This document shows, piece by piece, positions 21,572 to 33,300 of a DNA stretch of 64,000 bases. The notes under the pieces were generated by a model. That model searched no databases, was not told where the DNA came from, and was given only the letters and a program-made list of their open reading frames with translations. The position numbers and the translations under genes are program-made. The first letter of the stretch is position 1; each line of letters starts with the position of its first letter. This DNA is from Heliocidaris tuberculata (Eukaryota > Echinodermata > Echinoidea > Camarodonta > Echinometridae), in contig CM046832.1 of the NCBI GenBank assembly GCA_025618425.1, positions 71,076,187 to 71,140,186 on the forward strand, written 5' to 3'.

Positions 21572-22083
21572 GATGGCAGAAGCGGATCTAGAGGGGGGGG
21601 GGGGGGTTGGGGGGTTGCAACCCCCCCCCCCCTGAAAAAAAATCCGGGGACCATTTTTTTTTTTATCTTATCTTTTTTTTTAAACTTGTAATTTTATTTT
21701 ATTCTATTTATGTATTTATTTTATTTTTTATTATTATTCTGCCAGTCCATCATATTCGACTGAGATTTGCCAGTGAGTATCAGTGACAAGCTGTTCATAA
21801 TAAAAGTATTAGGCTGACAGTGCTTATTCCAAGGTCCCCAATTCTTTGTATCTGTGTTGTCAACTGGCCTTACATTGCAGGAAAATGCAACTAAATTTTA
21901 CAAATTTTCATGGGGGGGTTAATTTGGCAATGACCTCTATACCAAAAGTAGTGGTGTTTTAGATGCAAGAAAACGCCATTTTCACACACAGATTTTCAAA
22001 AATTCTCCCTACTGTGGGAGGGGGGACACCCCCCTCCCACACCCTCCCCCCCTTTATAAAAAGCTAGATCCGCCCCTGGATGG
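21572..22083. mobile_element. TIR element (GCGGATCTAG ends), 5-bp TSD
   Basis: The element 21577-22078 begins CAGAAGCGGATCTAG and ends CTAGATCCGCCCCTG. GATGG flanks both sides (21572-21576, 22079-22083), giving a 5-bp target duplication; since GATGG is part of the 17-bp unit this is suggestive only. Next to the TIRs are G- and C-runs, with an AT-rich core and no transposase. The same end sequence and a 5-bp duplication occur at 29493-30151. Confidence 0.7.
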
Positions 22084-24445
22084 TAGTAGAGGAAGGATGG
22101 TAGGATGGTAGTAGAGGAAAGATGGTAGTACAGGAAGAATGGTAGTAGAGGAAGGGTGGTAGTAGAGGTAGAATGGTAGTAGAGGTAGGATGGTAGTAGA
22201 GGTAGTATGGTAGTAGAGGAAGGATGGTAGTAGAGGAAGGATGGTAGTAGAGGAAGAATGGTAGTAGAGGAAGGATGGTAGTAGAGGAAGGATGGTAGTA
22301 GAGGTAGGATGGTTGGAGAGGCAGGAGGTTAGTAGAGGTAGAATGGTAGTAGAGGTAGGCTGGTAGTAGAGGTAGGATGGTAGTAGAGGAAGGATGGTAG
22401 TAGAGGAAGGATGGTAGTAGAGGTAGAATGGTAGTAGAGGTAGGATGGTAGTAGAGGAAGGATGGTAGTAGAGGTAGGATGGTAGTAGAGGAAGGATGGT
22501 AGTAGAGGTAGGATGGTTGGAGAGGCAGGAGGTTAGTAGAGGTAGAATGGTAGTAGAGGTAGGCTGGTAGTAGAGGAAGGATGGTAGTAGAGGAAGGATG
22601 GTAGTAGAGGAAGGATGGTAGTAGAGGTAGGATGGTAGTAGAGGTAGGATGGTAGTAGAGGAAGGATGGTAGTAGAGGTAGGATGGTAGTAGAGGAAGGA
22701 TGGTAGTAGAGGTAGAATGGTAGTAGAGGAAGGATGGTAGTAGAGGTAGGATGGTAGTAGAGGTAGGATGGTAGTAGAGGTAGGATAGGAGTAGAGGTAG
22801 GAGTGGGAGTAGAGGTAGGATGGTAGTAGAGGTATGATGGTAGGAGAGGTAGGATGGTAGGATGGTAGTAGAGGTAGGATGGTAGTAGAGGTAGGATGGT
22901 AGGATGGTAGTAGAGGAAGGATGGTAGGATGGTAGTAGAGGAAGGATGGTAGGCTGGTAGTAGAGGTAGGATGGTAGTAGAGGAAGGATGGTAGTAGAGG
23001 TAGGATGGTAGTAGAGGAAGGATGGTAGTGGAGGTAGAATGGTAGTAGAGGTAGGATGGTAGTAGAGGAAGGATGGTAGTGGAGGTAGAATGGTAGTAGA
23101 GGTAGGATGGTAGTAGAGGTAGAATGGTAGTAGAGGAAGGATGGTAGTAGAGGAAGGATGGTAGTAGAGGAAGGATGGTAGTAGAGGTAGAATGGTAGTA
23201 GAGGTAGTATGGTAGTAGAGGAAGGATGGTAGTAGAGGAAGGATGGTAGTGGAGGTAGAATGGTAGTAGAGGTAGAATGGTAGTAGAGGAAGGATGGTAG
23301 TAGAGGTAGGATGGTAGTAGAGGTAGAATGGTAGTAGAGGTAGAATGGTAGTAGAGGAAGGATGGTAGTAGAGGTAGGATGGTAGTAGAGGTAGAATGGT
23401 AGTAGAGGTAGAATGGTAGTAGAGGTAGGATGGTAGTAGAGGTAGAATGGTAGTAGAGGTAGGATGGTAGTAGAGGTAGAATGGTAGTAGAGGAAGGATG
23501 GTAGTAGAGGAAGGATGGTAGTAGAGGTAGAATGGTAGTAGAGGTAGAATGGTAGTAGAGGTAGGATGGTAGTAGAGGAAGGATGGTAGTAGAGGTAGAA
23601 TGGTAGTAGAGGTAGGATGGTAGTAGAGGTAGGATGGTAGTAGAGGAAGGATGGTAGTAGAGGTAGAATGGTAGTAGAGGTAGAATGGTAGTAGAGGTAG
23701 GATGGTAGTAGAGGTAGGATGGTAGTAGAGGTAGGATGGTAGTAGAGGTAGGCTGGTAGTAGAGGTAGGATGGTAGTAGAGGTAGGATGGTAGTAGAGGT
23801 AGGATGGTAGTAGAGGAAGGATGGTAGTAGAGGAAGGATGGTAGTAGAGGTAGGATGGTAGTAGAGGTAGAATGGTAGTAGAGGTAGGATGGTAGTAGAG
23901 GTAGAATGGTAGTAGAGGTAGGATGGTAGTAGAGGTAGGATGGTAGTAGAGGTAGAATGGTAGTAGAGGTAGAATGGTAGTAGAGGTAGGATGGTAGTAG
24001 AGGTAGAATGGTAGTAGAGGTAGGATGGTAGTAGAGGTAGAATGGTAGTAGAGGTAGAATGGTAGTAGAGGTAGGATGGTAGTAGAGGTAGAATGGTAGT
24101 AGAGGAAGGATGATAGTAGAGGTAGGATGGTAGTAGAGGTAGAATGGTAGTAGAGGTAGGATGGTAGTAGAGGTAGGATGGTAGTAGAGGAAGGATGGTA
24201 GTAGAGGTAGGATGGTAGTAGAGGTAGAATGGTAGTAGAGGCAGGATGGTAGTAGAGGTAGAATGGTAGTAGAGGAAGGATGGTAGTAGAGGTAGGATGG
24301 TAGTAGAGGTAGAATGGTAGTAGAGGTAGGATGGTAGTAGAGGTAGGATGGTAGTAGAGGTAGAATGGTAGTAGAGGTAGAATGGTAGTAGAGGTAGAAT
24401 GGTAGTAGAGGTAGAATGGTAGTAGAGGTAGGATGGTAGTAGAGG

Positions 24446-24530
24446 AACGAGTTTTGAGTTTGAGTTCGATTGATTTATTCACGGAAATAAAAGCCTGCAT
24501 TCAGCCGGGTGGCTGCTTTTCAGCAGATGG
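24446..24530 (-). mobile_element. LINE 3'-tail fragment in array (copy 4)
   Basis: Same tail family, with the GCCGGGTGGCTGC variant closer to copy 1. It marks the point where the uniform array gives way to degenerate units. Confidence 0.6.
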
Positions 24531-25014
24531 TAGTAGAGGAAGGACGGTAGTAGAGGTAGGATGGTAGGAGAGGTAGGATGGTAGGAGAGGTAGGAAATGT
24601 AGGATGGTAGTAGATGTTGGATAGTAATAGAGAATGGATGGTAGTAAGGGAAGGATGGTAGTAGAGGTAGGGTGGTAGTAGATGGATGGATGGATGGTAG
24701 TAGAGGTAGGATGGTAGTGGAGGTATGATGGTAGTAGAGGTAGGACGGTAGTAGAGGTATGATGGTAGTAGAGGTAGGGCAGGAGTAGAGGTAGGATGGT
24801 AGGAGAAGTAGAATGGTATTAGAAGCAGAAGAGAAGTAGATTGGTTGGAGAAGTAAAGTGGTAGAAGATGTAGGAGATATAAAGAAAGAAAGGGAGAGAA
24901 AGAGAGAAAGCACAATCATACACTCCGAATGATTACGAGAATACACACAACATATTTCACTATTTCTTTATTACAGAGTAATACAGTATATGTGGGTCTG
25001 AGGGCGGCTCTCTT

Positions 25015-25390
25015 TAATTACAATAATGACAATACATTTGAAACACAGAATTATACAATTTATCAAATTTTACAGTGGTTATGGTATATAATCAATCAAT
25101 GTGTAATAAGTGCCATGCATTTCTTCTGTTAAAAAAAGGTTATAATAATTTTTTATTGTATCTTTTTTTTAAATTGTGCTTTTAAAGTATTTTAAACAAA
25201 GCTATGAATTACAGCGTATTACAATATTGACAATACATTTGAAACACAGAATTATACAATTTATCAATTTCACAGTGTTTATGGTATATAACCAATCAAT
25301 GCATAATAAGTATCATGCATTTCTTCTGTTAAAAAAAAGGTTATCTTTTATTGTATCTTAAAAATTGTGCTTTAAAGTATTGTAAAGAAA
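25015..25390. repeat. Tandem duplication, ~183-bp period
   Basis: The segment from about 25018 (ATTACAATAATGACAATACA) to 25200 recurs at about 25205-25385, with shared landmarks GAAACACAGAATTATACAAT and CATGCATTTCTTCTGTTAAA. The copies differ by small indels. Confidence 0.8.
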
Positions 25391-26017
25391 GCTATGAATG
25401 ATGAATCACAGTGTATAAAATCAGGTGCATCATATAATTAAGCACTACAATATTACAATTGTAGTTAAAAAGAATAATTATTTTCAAGATTGCACACTGA
25501 GATAAATTAAAAAATGGTACCCGACACCTACATTAGTGCAGATGTCAAAAGGATACAGGTTGTATTTTTGCAATCAAAACACCAGTCAAATTGGTGCCTT
25601 GAGCATAGAACCTAATGTACAGGTGGCAAGTGTAGTAGAAATGAATAAAAAACTGCACTATCATACCACAGTACAGAATACGAATTACTGATCGACGAAA
25701 TGATGTATTATATTATTCTATGGTTGACTGATGGACAAAACTATATTTTAATGCTCCATACTTCAATTATTTATTTATTGAATTGTCAAGATATTCTAGT
25801 GAAGATTAATTTTGATGACAAGAGGGGAGGGTGCCCTTTTTTTGGAGGAAGAAGGATTTTATTTTGTGGATATATTATATTATATTATCTTTTGATTACA
25901 CAAAGTAGTAGAAGGGAGTTTGGGTGAGGCATTTGGTTCTCGTGTATATCTTGCCCCTCCCTATACAGTTAAGCCGTTAAACTGGGGATGGCCTCCTCCC
26001 CTTTAGCATACCGTCGT

Positions 26018-26232
26018 TTATGGGAGGAGCTGCACTGCTTATGTGCCTCTTGGCTCCTCCATGTGTATACAGGGGAGGGGCAGAGTTATGGATTTGGGCA
26101 CTGTGTTGCACCCTCCCCTTTGGTATACCACTGGTAATGTGAAGAGCTGCACTGCTTATATGTGCCTCTTGGCTCCTCCTTTTGTCGTTTACATATTATG
26201 TCTATGCATTGGTATACAGGGGAGGGGAGATC
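26018..26232. repeat. Imperfect tandem duplication, ~120-bp period
   Basis: AGAGCTGCACTGCTTATGTG, GCCTCTTGGCTCCTCC and GTATACAGGGGAGGGG occur twice in the same order (from about 26025 and from about 26142). Confidence 0.7.
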
Positions 26233-29200
26233 AGCTCGTAGCATGTTGTCGGTGAATGATGTGGCCCATATCGTCATTTATCTCGTGCTGACTAGGGTGG
26301 GGTATCCCCATTCCTCTTTTCCCAATCCCCTTACATTGAGCTTAAACGAGAGAGGCACTTTTATCTCATTCGAGACCCTCCCCACTCCCTTCAACAGGGT
26401 CCTGAAACTTTTGTGAATTATTTTACCCTTCTCCCTCCAACAGAATCCTACTCCCTACGAATGCCAGAAAAACATGCAAATGCAAAGTGAACACTTGTAG
26501 TTTTCTGGAAATAGTCAATACTTCAGCCTAGAGGGCAGAAGAAATTTGGTGGTTCCAAGACGGAATGTTAATGATACTAAACTTGCCACCTGCAGTAAAA
26601 AGAAATAAAGAAAGGTGCAGGTATTTCAATGCTAAACCATCCACTGTATAAGCACTATATGGATATCTCTATCCTACAACTGTAAAACACTACTTTAATT
26701 ACTGAATATGTGCAGAGAATCAGGCTTCGTTGCCCCACTGCACGAAGCTGGTATAATCAGCTATAGATGTACCTCGTGTACCGATATCTTACTTGTCAAG
26801 TAAACAAGACATACACAAAATTATAAATAGTGACAATAGTAGTTATGTACATTTCTGGGTATATTACCCTATCCTGCATAATAAATAACCGTCTTACAAA
26901 TGGCAGAGGTAGAAAACATGTCTACCGTTACAACCTAACACTTTTACCTTGTATACAGTGGATGGCACTATACCAGACATTCATTCTTTTAACCAGGATT
27001 TCTAGACAGCTTTTGAAAAATATATGATCATGTGTAAAACAGACCATTTGATCACGATGCACTTCGAGCATTGGAGGAGAGGAGTGTCGATCAATCTTAA
27101 GGATTTATCTTTTTTGCGGGGGGGGGGGGTTTATACGTTAATCATGTAATATCTTAAGGAAAGGGGTAGCTGCCCCTCCCTATGCCCCCACCCAGAAATT
27201 TTGGTGGAGTAAAATATATATTTATTTATTTCCATATCAATTGGATGATTATAGCATAAATGCAATTTACACACAGCAGGCATAACGAGTCTTGCCTGTA
27301 CCATAAACAGTGAGAGAAGCAGACTGATTCTGCTTTACAAATATCCTCAATGTAAAATAAAACTATGGTGAAAAGAATGAATGCCGTTTTAGGGTATAGC
27401 TACAAGTTGTGACAGTTCCTAACTCACCAGTGGTAGCCTACACGCTTACCGATGTACACCTACATATATGGTATACACAAGCAAAATAAGAAAGCAAGCC
27501 GAGTCACTGGGCTTCAGGACTACTACAGCCTCCCTACTCAACTAAGTGAGGGTTCCCGGATCTGGAGAATAGGTAGGGAGGCCTAAAGCGAGAGCTTTAC
27601 CAACAAATAACACATTTATGATTTGGGAATGTCTGCTAACATTGGCCATGATACAAAAGTATAACTACATGATCTATTCCTTATAACACATTCACTTTGC
27701 AATCATCCCTCGTTTATATCCCAATGGTGTATAAATCAAATTCATATATTTAATACAGAACTTTATAACATGTAGGATTATTCTCAGAAAGTTTGCAAAA
27801 ATACGAAAGTGACATCAGCATCAAAAGTATATTGAATTGTAATGCAGCCATTAATGTAGGCATCTTGAAACAAAACATTGATAAAGAAAACTATCTAATC
27901 ATGAGGAATACATACAGCAAAATATGATCATAATTATCATAACAGTATAACAATATAACATAGTATAGCAATATAACATTACACAATCTTCACGTATGAT
28001 ATCAATATCAAATTCAAGGAAATTGTATGGAATTGCACAAGAACAAATTTCTTAGAAATGATTATAATTGTTTCATGTGTAAACACATACCGTACATTCT
28101 CAGTTTAATTTTTTCAGTATTATGTTTAATGCAGTCAAGTTGAATATGCCCCACTTGCAATTTTAAACTTCTTGTGGCAGTTGCCATGGTAGTTATTTTT
28201 GTACGTTTGTCATGGTTTTTAAACAGTTAGAAGACATCGCAGCATGACATAATAATGCACAAAGTAATTTGTTCGACTTGAAATGAAAAACAAAGCTGCT
28301 GATACAAAAGGGTGTATTGCCCCCACGTCTGGGTTCATACACCTTATTGCATATTATTCAATACATTAAATTTACATAATATGCACGTCTGCAATATGCA
28401 AACTTAACTTACTGAAAAAATATCAAGCCAATATTAAATAAATTTTGGTGAGCAGTACTAACAAACGGCATTTTGCCATGTACAATTCTTCCTTTATATG
28501 GCAAGTCATTAATGACTGAGTAAAAATTCCATCTTGGGCCCAAAGATGGAATTTTAATCTCGAACCAACCTTCCTAAAGTTTGCTTCATTTTATGCACTT
28601 TTTATCTTCGCTTCAATATTCCAAGTGGGCTACATATCAATAATATTGTGATCAATAAATGATATTGAATATTTAAAAGCGCTAAAATCTAAAAGAACAA
28701 CAGCGCTTGCAAAATCACTGATTTTAAAACAGAAAATACAGATTAAAGAATAAATAGATTACATATGTAATACAATTTCATGTTTGGATTAAAGTAGGAT
28801 TACATATAAACATCAACACATGATCAGTGAAATTGTACATAGATTTCAGATTTGATTATCAAAAATTGCTATTCATAGTATTTCTATTCTTAAAGATACA
28901 ATTGGCTGGAATTAATTGTCCTTGACAGGGGATGCATCAGCGAATTTCTAAAATTCACTGATGTGACAAAAAAGTGTTTACAAAAATCAAAATCTCGGAC
29001 AAGAAAAAAAAAAACTTAACCTCGTTATATTTCTCTAAAATATAAAATCGCAGACGAGGAAAAATATACAAATATATATTCCTCTTTATTGCTATTTATC
29101 TATTCAATTCTTTTTTTTTTGGAGGCATGTCTGGCACATATAATATAACAAGGTGGATCGTATTCAAATCATAATGGTTGGGTGTAGACGAAAAAGGATC

Positions 29201-29487
29201 TTTTATTTAATTTCCATTTCTTAAATAAGTAGGAAAAAGTGGTTGCCTCGTATTTCATGATATTGCGTCGAATTTGTCGCACTAAAACTATCAACAAACG
29301 ATTGAAAACAAAAACAAAATACGGATAAACCAGATGGACTAGCAGTAATGATACCGACTCTTAAAACCTAAGTTGGGTTGATACTACATGTACTAAGAAT
29401 GATAAATGGGTAGAAGCTTCGGTATCAAGACTTATCTAAATTTTGAATGACAATAAAAAGTCTCTATGGAAGGCATTTTAAAATAAA

Positions 29488-30156
29488 GGTAGCAGGGGCG
29501 GATCTAGCTTTTTTCCAAGGAGGGGGTTTGAGGGGCTGAGCTGGGTATTGCGAGGGAGCGAAGCGAGCGAGGGGGGAGGGTGTGGGAGGGGGTTATCATT
29601 TCGGCAGCAGGTGGGTGTGTTGCCGGCTTCTTCTTGGTGACCTTCTTGGTGCTATCCTTGGTATCCCCCCTCCCACAGTAGGGAGATTTTTCATTTTTAG
29701 GGTTGCTAGCTTGCGATTTTAAGCATAATTGCATGCTCTATTCTTTCTCTTTTTTGCCCCAATAAATGTTTACTTGGAAGCGAGCGAAGCGAGCGAGGGG
29801 GGAGGGTGTGGGAGGGGGTATCCCCCCTCCCACAGTAGGGAGATTTTTCATTTTTAGGGTTGCTAGCTTGCGATTTTAAGCATACTTGCATGCTCTATTT
29901 TTTCTCTTTTTTGCCCAAATAAATGTTTACTTGGAAGCGAGCGAAGCGAGCGAGGGGGGAGGGTGTGGGAGGGGGTATCCCCCCTCCTACAGTAGGGAGA
30001 TTTTTCATTTTTAGGGTTGCTAGCTTGCGATTTTAAGCATACTTGCATGCTCTATTTTTTCTCTTTTTTGCCCAAATAAATGTTTACTTGGCAGCCCAAG
30101 GGGGGGGGGGTTTAAACCCCACCCCCCCCCCCCCCCGTAGATCCGCCACTGGGTAG
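29488..30156. mobile_element. TIR element with three internal 157-bp repeats
   Basis: The element 29493-30151 begins CAGGGGCGGATCTAG and ends GTAGATCCGCCACTG; GGTAG flanks both sides (29488-29492, 30152-30156), a 5-bp duplication in unique DNA. The interior carries about 2.5-3 copies of a 157-bp unit containing GCGAGCGAAGCGAGCGAG, GTGGGAGGGGGTATCCCCCC and TTTCATTTTTAGGGTTGCTA. The three 61-76-residue minus-strand frames simply repeat with this unit. No transposase is present, so the element is non-autonomous. Confidence 0.8.
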
Positions 30157-31065
30157 GTATCGGTAAAGAGAGAAAATTGATTTGCTTATCACTAGAAAGG
30201 AATTCATTGCTGGTAACACTTTAACGTATATTTTGAGATACATATACGTAATATGAAGTATGATTTTTAGCATTTTCCTACCATTAATGTCTACAAGGAA
30301 AAAATGGACTAGCAATACTAATAATGAATGATAAAAGGTGTCCTGTCAAGTCTGTAAAGGCTGGAAAAGAAAAGATGGAAACTTGAGTCTGAATACATTA
30401 CACTAACTTCTATATTAAGTATTTAAAGATAAAAATCTATTTGGTCAGTAAGGAGCAGATGTTAAGAAAATCTTGGAATGAAACAGGATACTAAGAAGTC
30501 CATGACAGGAGTTGATATATATTTATATATTTATGATAAAAACTGACGTACAACAAAACAAAATAAAAGTTAATTTCATTACTCGGTGATAGAAGGGGAT
30601 AGAAAAATCATCCAAAGATGCAAACGAATGGAAATTACTAGCGACAGAAAGTGGAAAGAGAATCTTGCAATGAATTTTTAAATGGCGACAGTGTTATACA
30701 TTATTTGATAACTGTTGTATTCATATGAATTCTTTTTTTGGAAATGGCTGGTAGTATATGTGAACTCTACTGGAAGCTTTGGAGCCAAATATCTTGCTAA
30801 CCTTTTCACGTTTTTCACAAAACAAAAAACAAAAAAAAAAAAAAGGTAAAGATAATAATATTTACCATCTACAAATGTGCTATACTGTCTGCTACATGTA
30901 CATATATGTCTCTAATTTATATGTAGCTAATTTATATTGAGATAATTTATTGCCTCGTATTTTCATCCAGGCATTTCTATACCAGAGCATTTTTCATGTT
31001 GAATAGGTTGTAACTTGTAAATCATGTATGTGTGTGTGTGCGTGTGTGTGTGTGTGTGTGTACTG

Positions 31066-31262
31066 TATGTGCTGTGGTCCAGTGGTTTAAGGCGCTTGAC
31101 TGGAGATGCGAGGATCGGGCGTTCGATCCCAAGCACGGCACTTATGCCCTTGAGCAAGGCATTTTATCTACATTGCTCTTTTATCGTACATCAAATAAAT
31201 GAAGAGCTATAGGCATATTGATACCAGCGTGTGCATGTGTGTTATTTATTTTAAAAAAAAGT
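31066..31262 (+). mobile_element. tRNA-derived SINE, copy 1
   Basis: The head GTGCTGTGGTCCAGTGG contains an A-box-like element (31075-31085), and GCGTTCGATCC (31119-31129) is a B-box. A TATGCCCTTGAGCAAGGCA domain follows, then a body ending in a GTGTGTTATTTATTTT-A(8) tail. A second copy, over 90% identical by eye, lies at 61593-61798. It begins right after a (GT)n tract. Not a functional tRNA, because the 3' acceptor strand leads into the SINE body. Confidence 0.85.
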
Positions 31263-31599
31263 GAACTATGTGGTTTGTTGTTGTTGTAGTTTGTTTGTTG
31301 TTGTTGTTGTTTTTTTTTTTGGGGGGGTGGGTTCTTGGGGGGGGGGGGAGTGGTACATGTGCGTGGATGTTGTATAAGTTAGTGTCAGTTGGTAGGGTGC
31401 TCTAGCATAGAAGTGCCTGGATGGGACCGAGTTCCGTATAGCAAACTACTATACATGTAATTGCACTGCCTCAGTCCTCTTACTGTCCCTTTAGCTTTCC
31501 TCTCCCCTCTTTGTAATCTTCTCGTGCAATATTTTAAAATTTTAAAATTGTGATCATCATTAAATGTATTTTATGTAAGTCAGTGGTATAGAGTTTATG

Positions 31600-31736
31600 T
31601 TAAGTTATACGGTATTATTTGATTATTTGTATTCATTTCATTTATGCACCCACAATCTTTAAATGCCCGAGCGCAAATTTTATTTATTTTTTACACGACA
31701 ATAAATTATCTTGAATCTTGAATCTTGAATCTGGTG
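31600..31736 (+). mobile_element. LINE 3' end with (CTTGAAT)n tail
   Basis: AATAAATTATCTTGAATCTTG followed by further CTTGAAT units is a characteristic microsatellite tail of 5'-truncated non-LTR retrotransposons. Upstream 3' UTR sequence reaches back to at least 31480. No coding part. Confidence 0.7.
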
Positions 31737-31739
31737 TAC

Positions 31740-33300
31740 AACATAAAAAATACAATTAAATTTCATAATTCACAGGGATAGAAGGGAATTGAAAGTCTTG
31801 TAATGAATCAATTATTCAATTTGATTTGGTAAAGTGACAAGGTGGGGGAGGGGAGGGGGATAAAATATTATTAGTAAATCCAACATACATTGTAAATTTC
31901 GCAAATTGATTCAGTAATCATCGTAACAGTAGTGGGTAAGAAACTTGCATAGAATTTGACAAAAAGTTATTCCAAGATATATACAAGATTATATATTTGA
32001 TTCATAAAGATCAAAATCTTACAAGAAATATGTAGATTCAAAGATTCACATATCAGGGCGATTGAAAATATGGCAATGAATCTGATGTACAGTATTTAAA
32101 GTTGAAAAAAAAAATATTCAGACGGATACACGGAGGGGAGATAAGAAATTCTTGCAATTAATTGAATACACGGTATTCAAATTGCAAGCCAAATACAGAT
32201 AGAAAATCTAGCCAAAAAAGAGGTTTGAAAATATTGTAATAAAATCTGATTATCAGTATTAAAAGATTCAAGATTATTATAGATTTGAATCATAGTGATA
32301 GAGAAAGAGGGCGGAAAGGATATGTTGCAACGAATTTGATATAAATCATTCAAAGTTGAAAAAAATAGAAGCAAAGACCGAAGCAAAAATAGCAATAACC
32401 TTGCAAGTAGATTTCAATCCACAGCATCAGAGACAGAAAAACGGGGACAGGAAATCTTTAATTAATTTTGATGTATAATATTAAAAGATGAAAGCTAACA
32501 GGTAGAAGGGGTTGGTCAAAAAATCTTGCAAACAGATAGAAGCATAAATTATATAGCCAAGTAGAATTAAACCATGATATACAAAGGGTGTGTTAAAACA
32601 TCTTGTCATGGAAAACAAAATCAATTAGTAAGTGGTATCTCTTGTGTCATAGTTGAGCTTTACCAGAAAAAAACACAAACACAAAAGAAGAATCACTTAA
32701 TACATGACATCTCTGATGTCATTGAATACAGGGAATTCTACGTCAAGCCCCCACTCCCTCCCCCCCCCCCCCACTCCAAACACGTCATTGCCTATAACCC
32801 CCTCCCCCTGTGCGAAAAAGGAACCTAACTGGGCATACAGTTCACCCTCATTAAAAATAGGTACATCTCTGGTGACATGGAATCGAGGGAAACGTATGTT
32901 AAGTCCTACAAAATAAAAGAGCCATGACACTTGAAAAAAAAAATTGTCAATGAGTTAAATCCTCTCTTGTGTCATAGAATCCAGGTAAATCTATGTTGAG
33001 CTCTACATTAAAAAACACCCCGACAAAAAGAAAACAAGTTTCAACCTATGCATACAAAAGAGCAGATTAAAACAAAACAAAACAACAACAACAACAAAAA
33101 AAACCGTCCCAGCAAAAAGGCACCCTATTTATACCGTTTATCCATTTAAACAAAACATCAATACATATCTCTGGTGACATGGAATGCAGCAAAAAAAAAA
33201 AAAAAAAAAAAAAAAGAACCTGAAAAGTAAAAACCATGACGTATAAAATCACAGAATCCAGCGAAACATATGATAGGCCATTACAGAAAAAAGAAAAGAA
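31740..33300. other. AT-rich non-coding region
   Basis: No gene or clear element ends. It contains degenerate versions of phrases such as 'gatagaagggga' and 'ttgcaatgaat' that recur from about 30590 to 32560, so an old, diverged repeat is likely. The A-rich DNA towards 33300 grades into the block that follows. Confidence 0.4.

Larger units (their letters stand above)
16015..24870 (+). repeat. ~8.8 kb minisatellite, 17-bp unit GGTAGTAGAGGTAGGAT
   Basis: Hundreds of copies of a 17-bp purine-rich unit; the commonest variants are GGTAGTAGAGGTAGGAT, the GAAGGAT and the GTAGAAT forms. The edges (16015-17500, 24550-24870) are degenerate and the middle is nearly uniform. Higher-order repeats are visible: the variant GAGATAGAATGG recurs 629 bp apart (19269, 19898) and AGGATTAATGG 765 bp apart (19678, 20443), exactly 37 and 45 units. 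Because 17 is not a multiple of 3, three units give a 17-residue peptide repeat in every open frame, so the long minus-strand frame (22533-24500, 655 codons) is expected by chance of composition. Several mobile elements interrupt the array. Confidence 0.95.
24870..29487. other. AT-rich non-coding region
   Basis: No gene is recognised on either strand; open frames are all under 90 codons and lack any domain signal. It contains the duplications listed separately and scattered CT-rich patches near 25980-26450. A long 3' UTR or an intergenic stretch are both possible. Confidence 0.5.

Noticed and set aside
22533..24500. 655-codon minus-strand open frame (L/P/Y/T/S repeats)
   Set aside because: It is a translation of the 17-bp minisatellite; three units give a 17-residue period and the C/T-rich strand lacks stop codons. 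No start context, splice sites or non-repeat part.
16015..24870. CRISPR-like array
   Set aside because: Units are directly adjacent 17-mers with no unique spacers, in an animal genome. It is a minisatellite.
31066..31140. Functional tRNA gene
   Set aside because: A- and B-boxes are present, but the 3' strand of the acceptor stem does not close and the sequence runs into a SINE body; a near-identical copy at 61593 has the same form.
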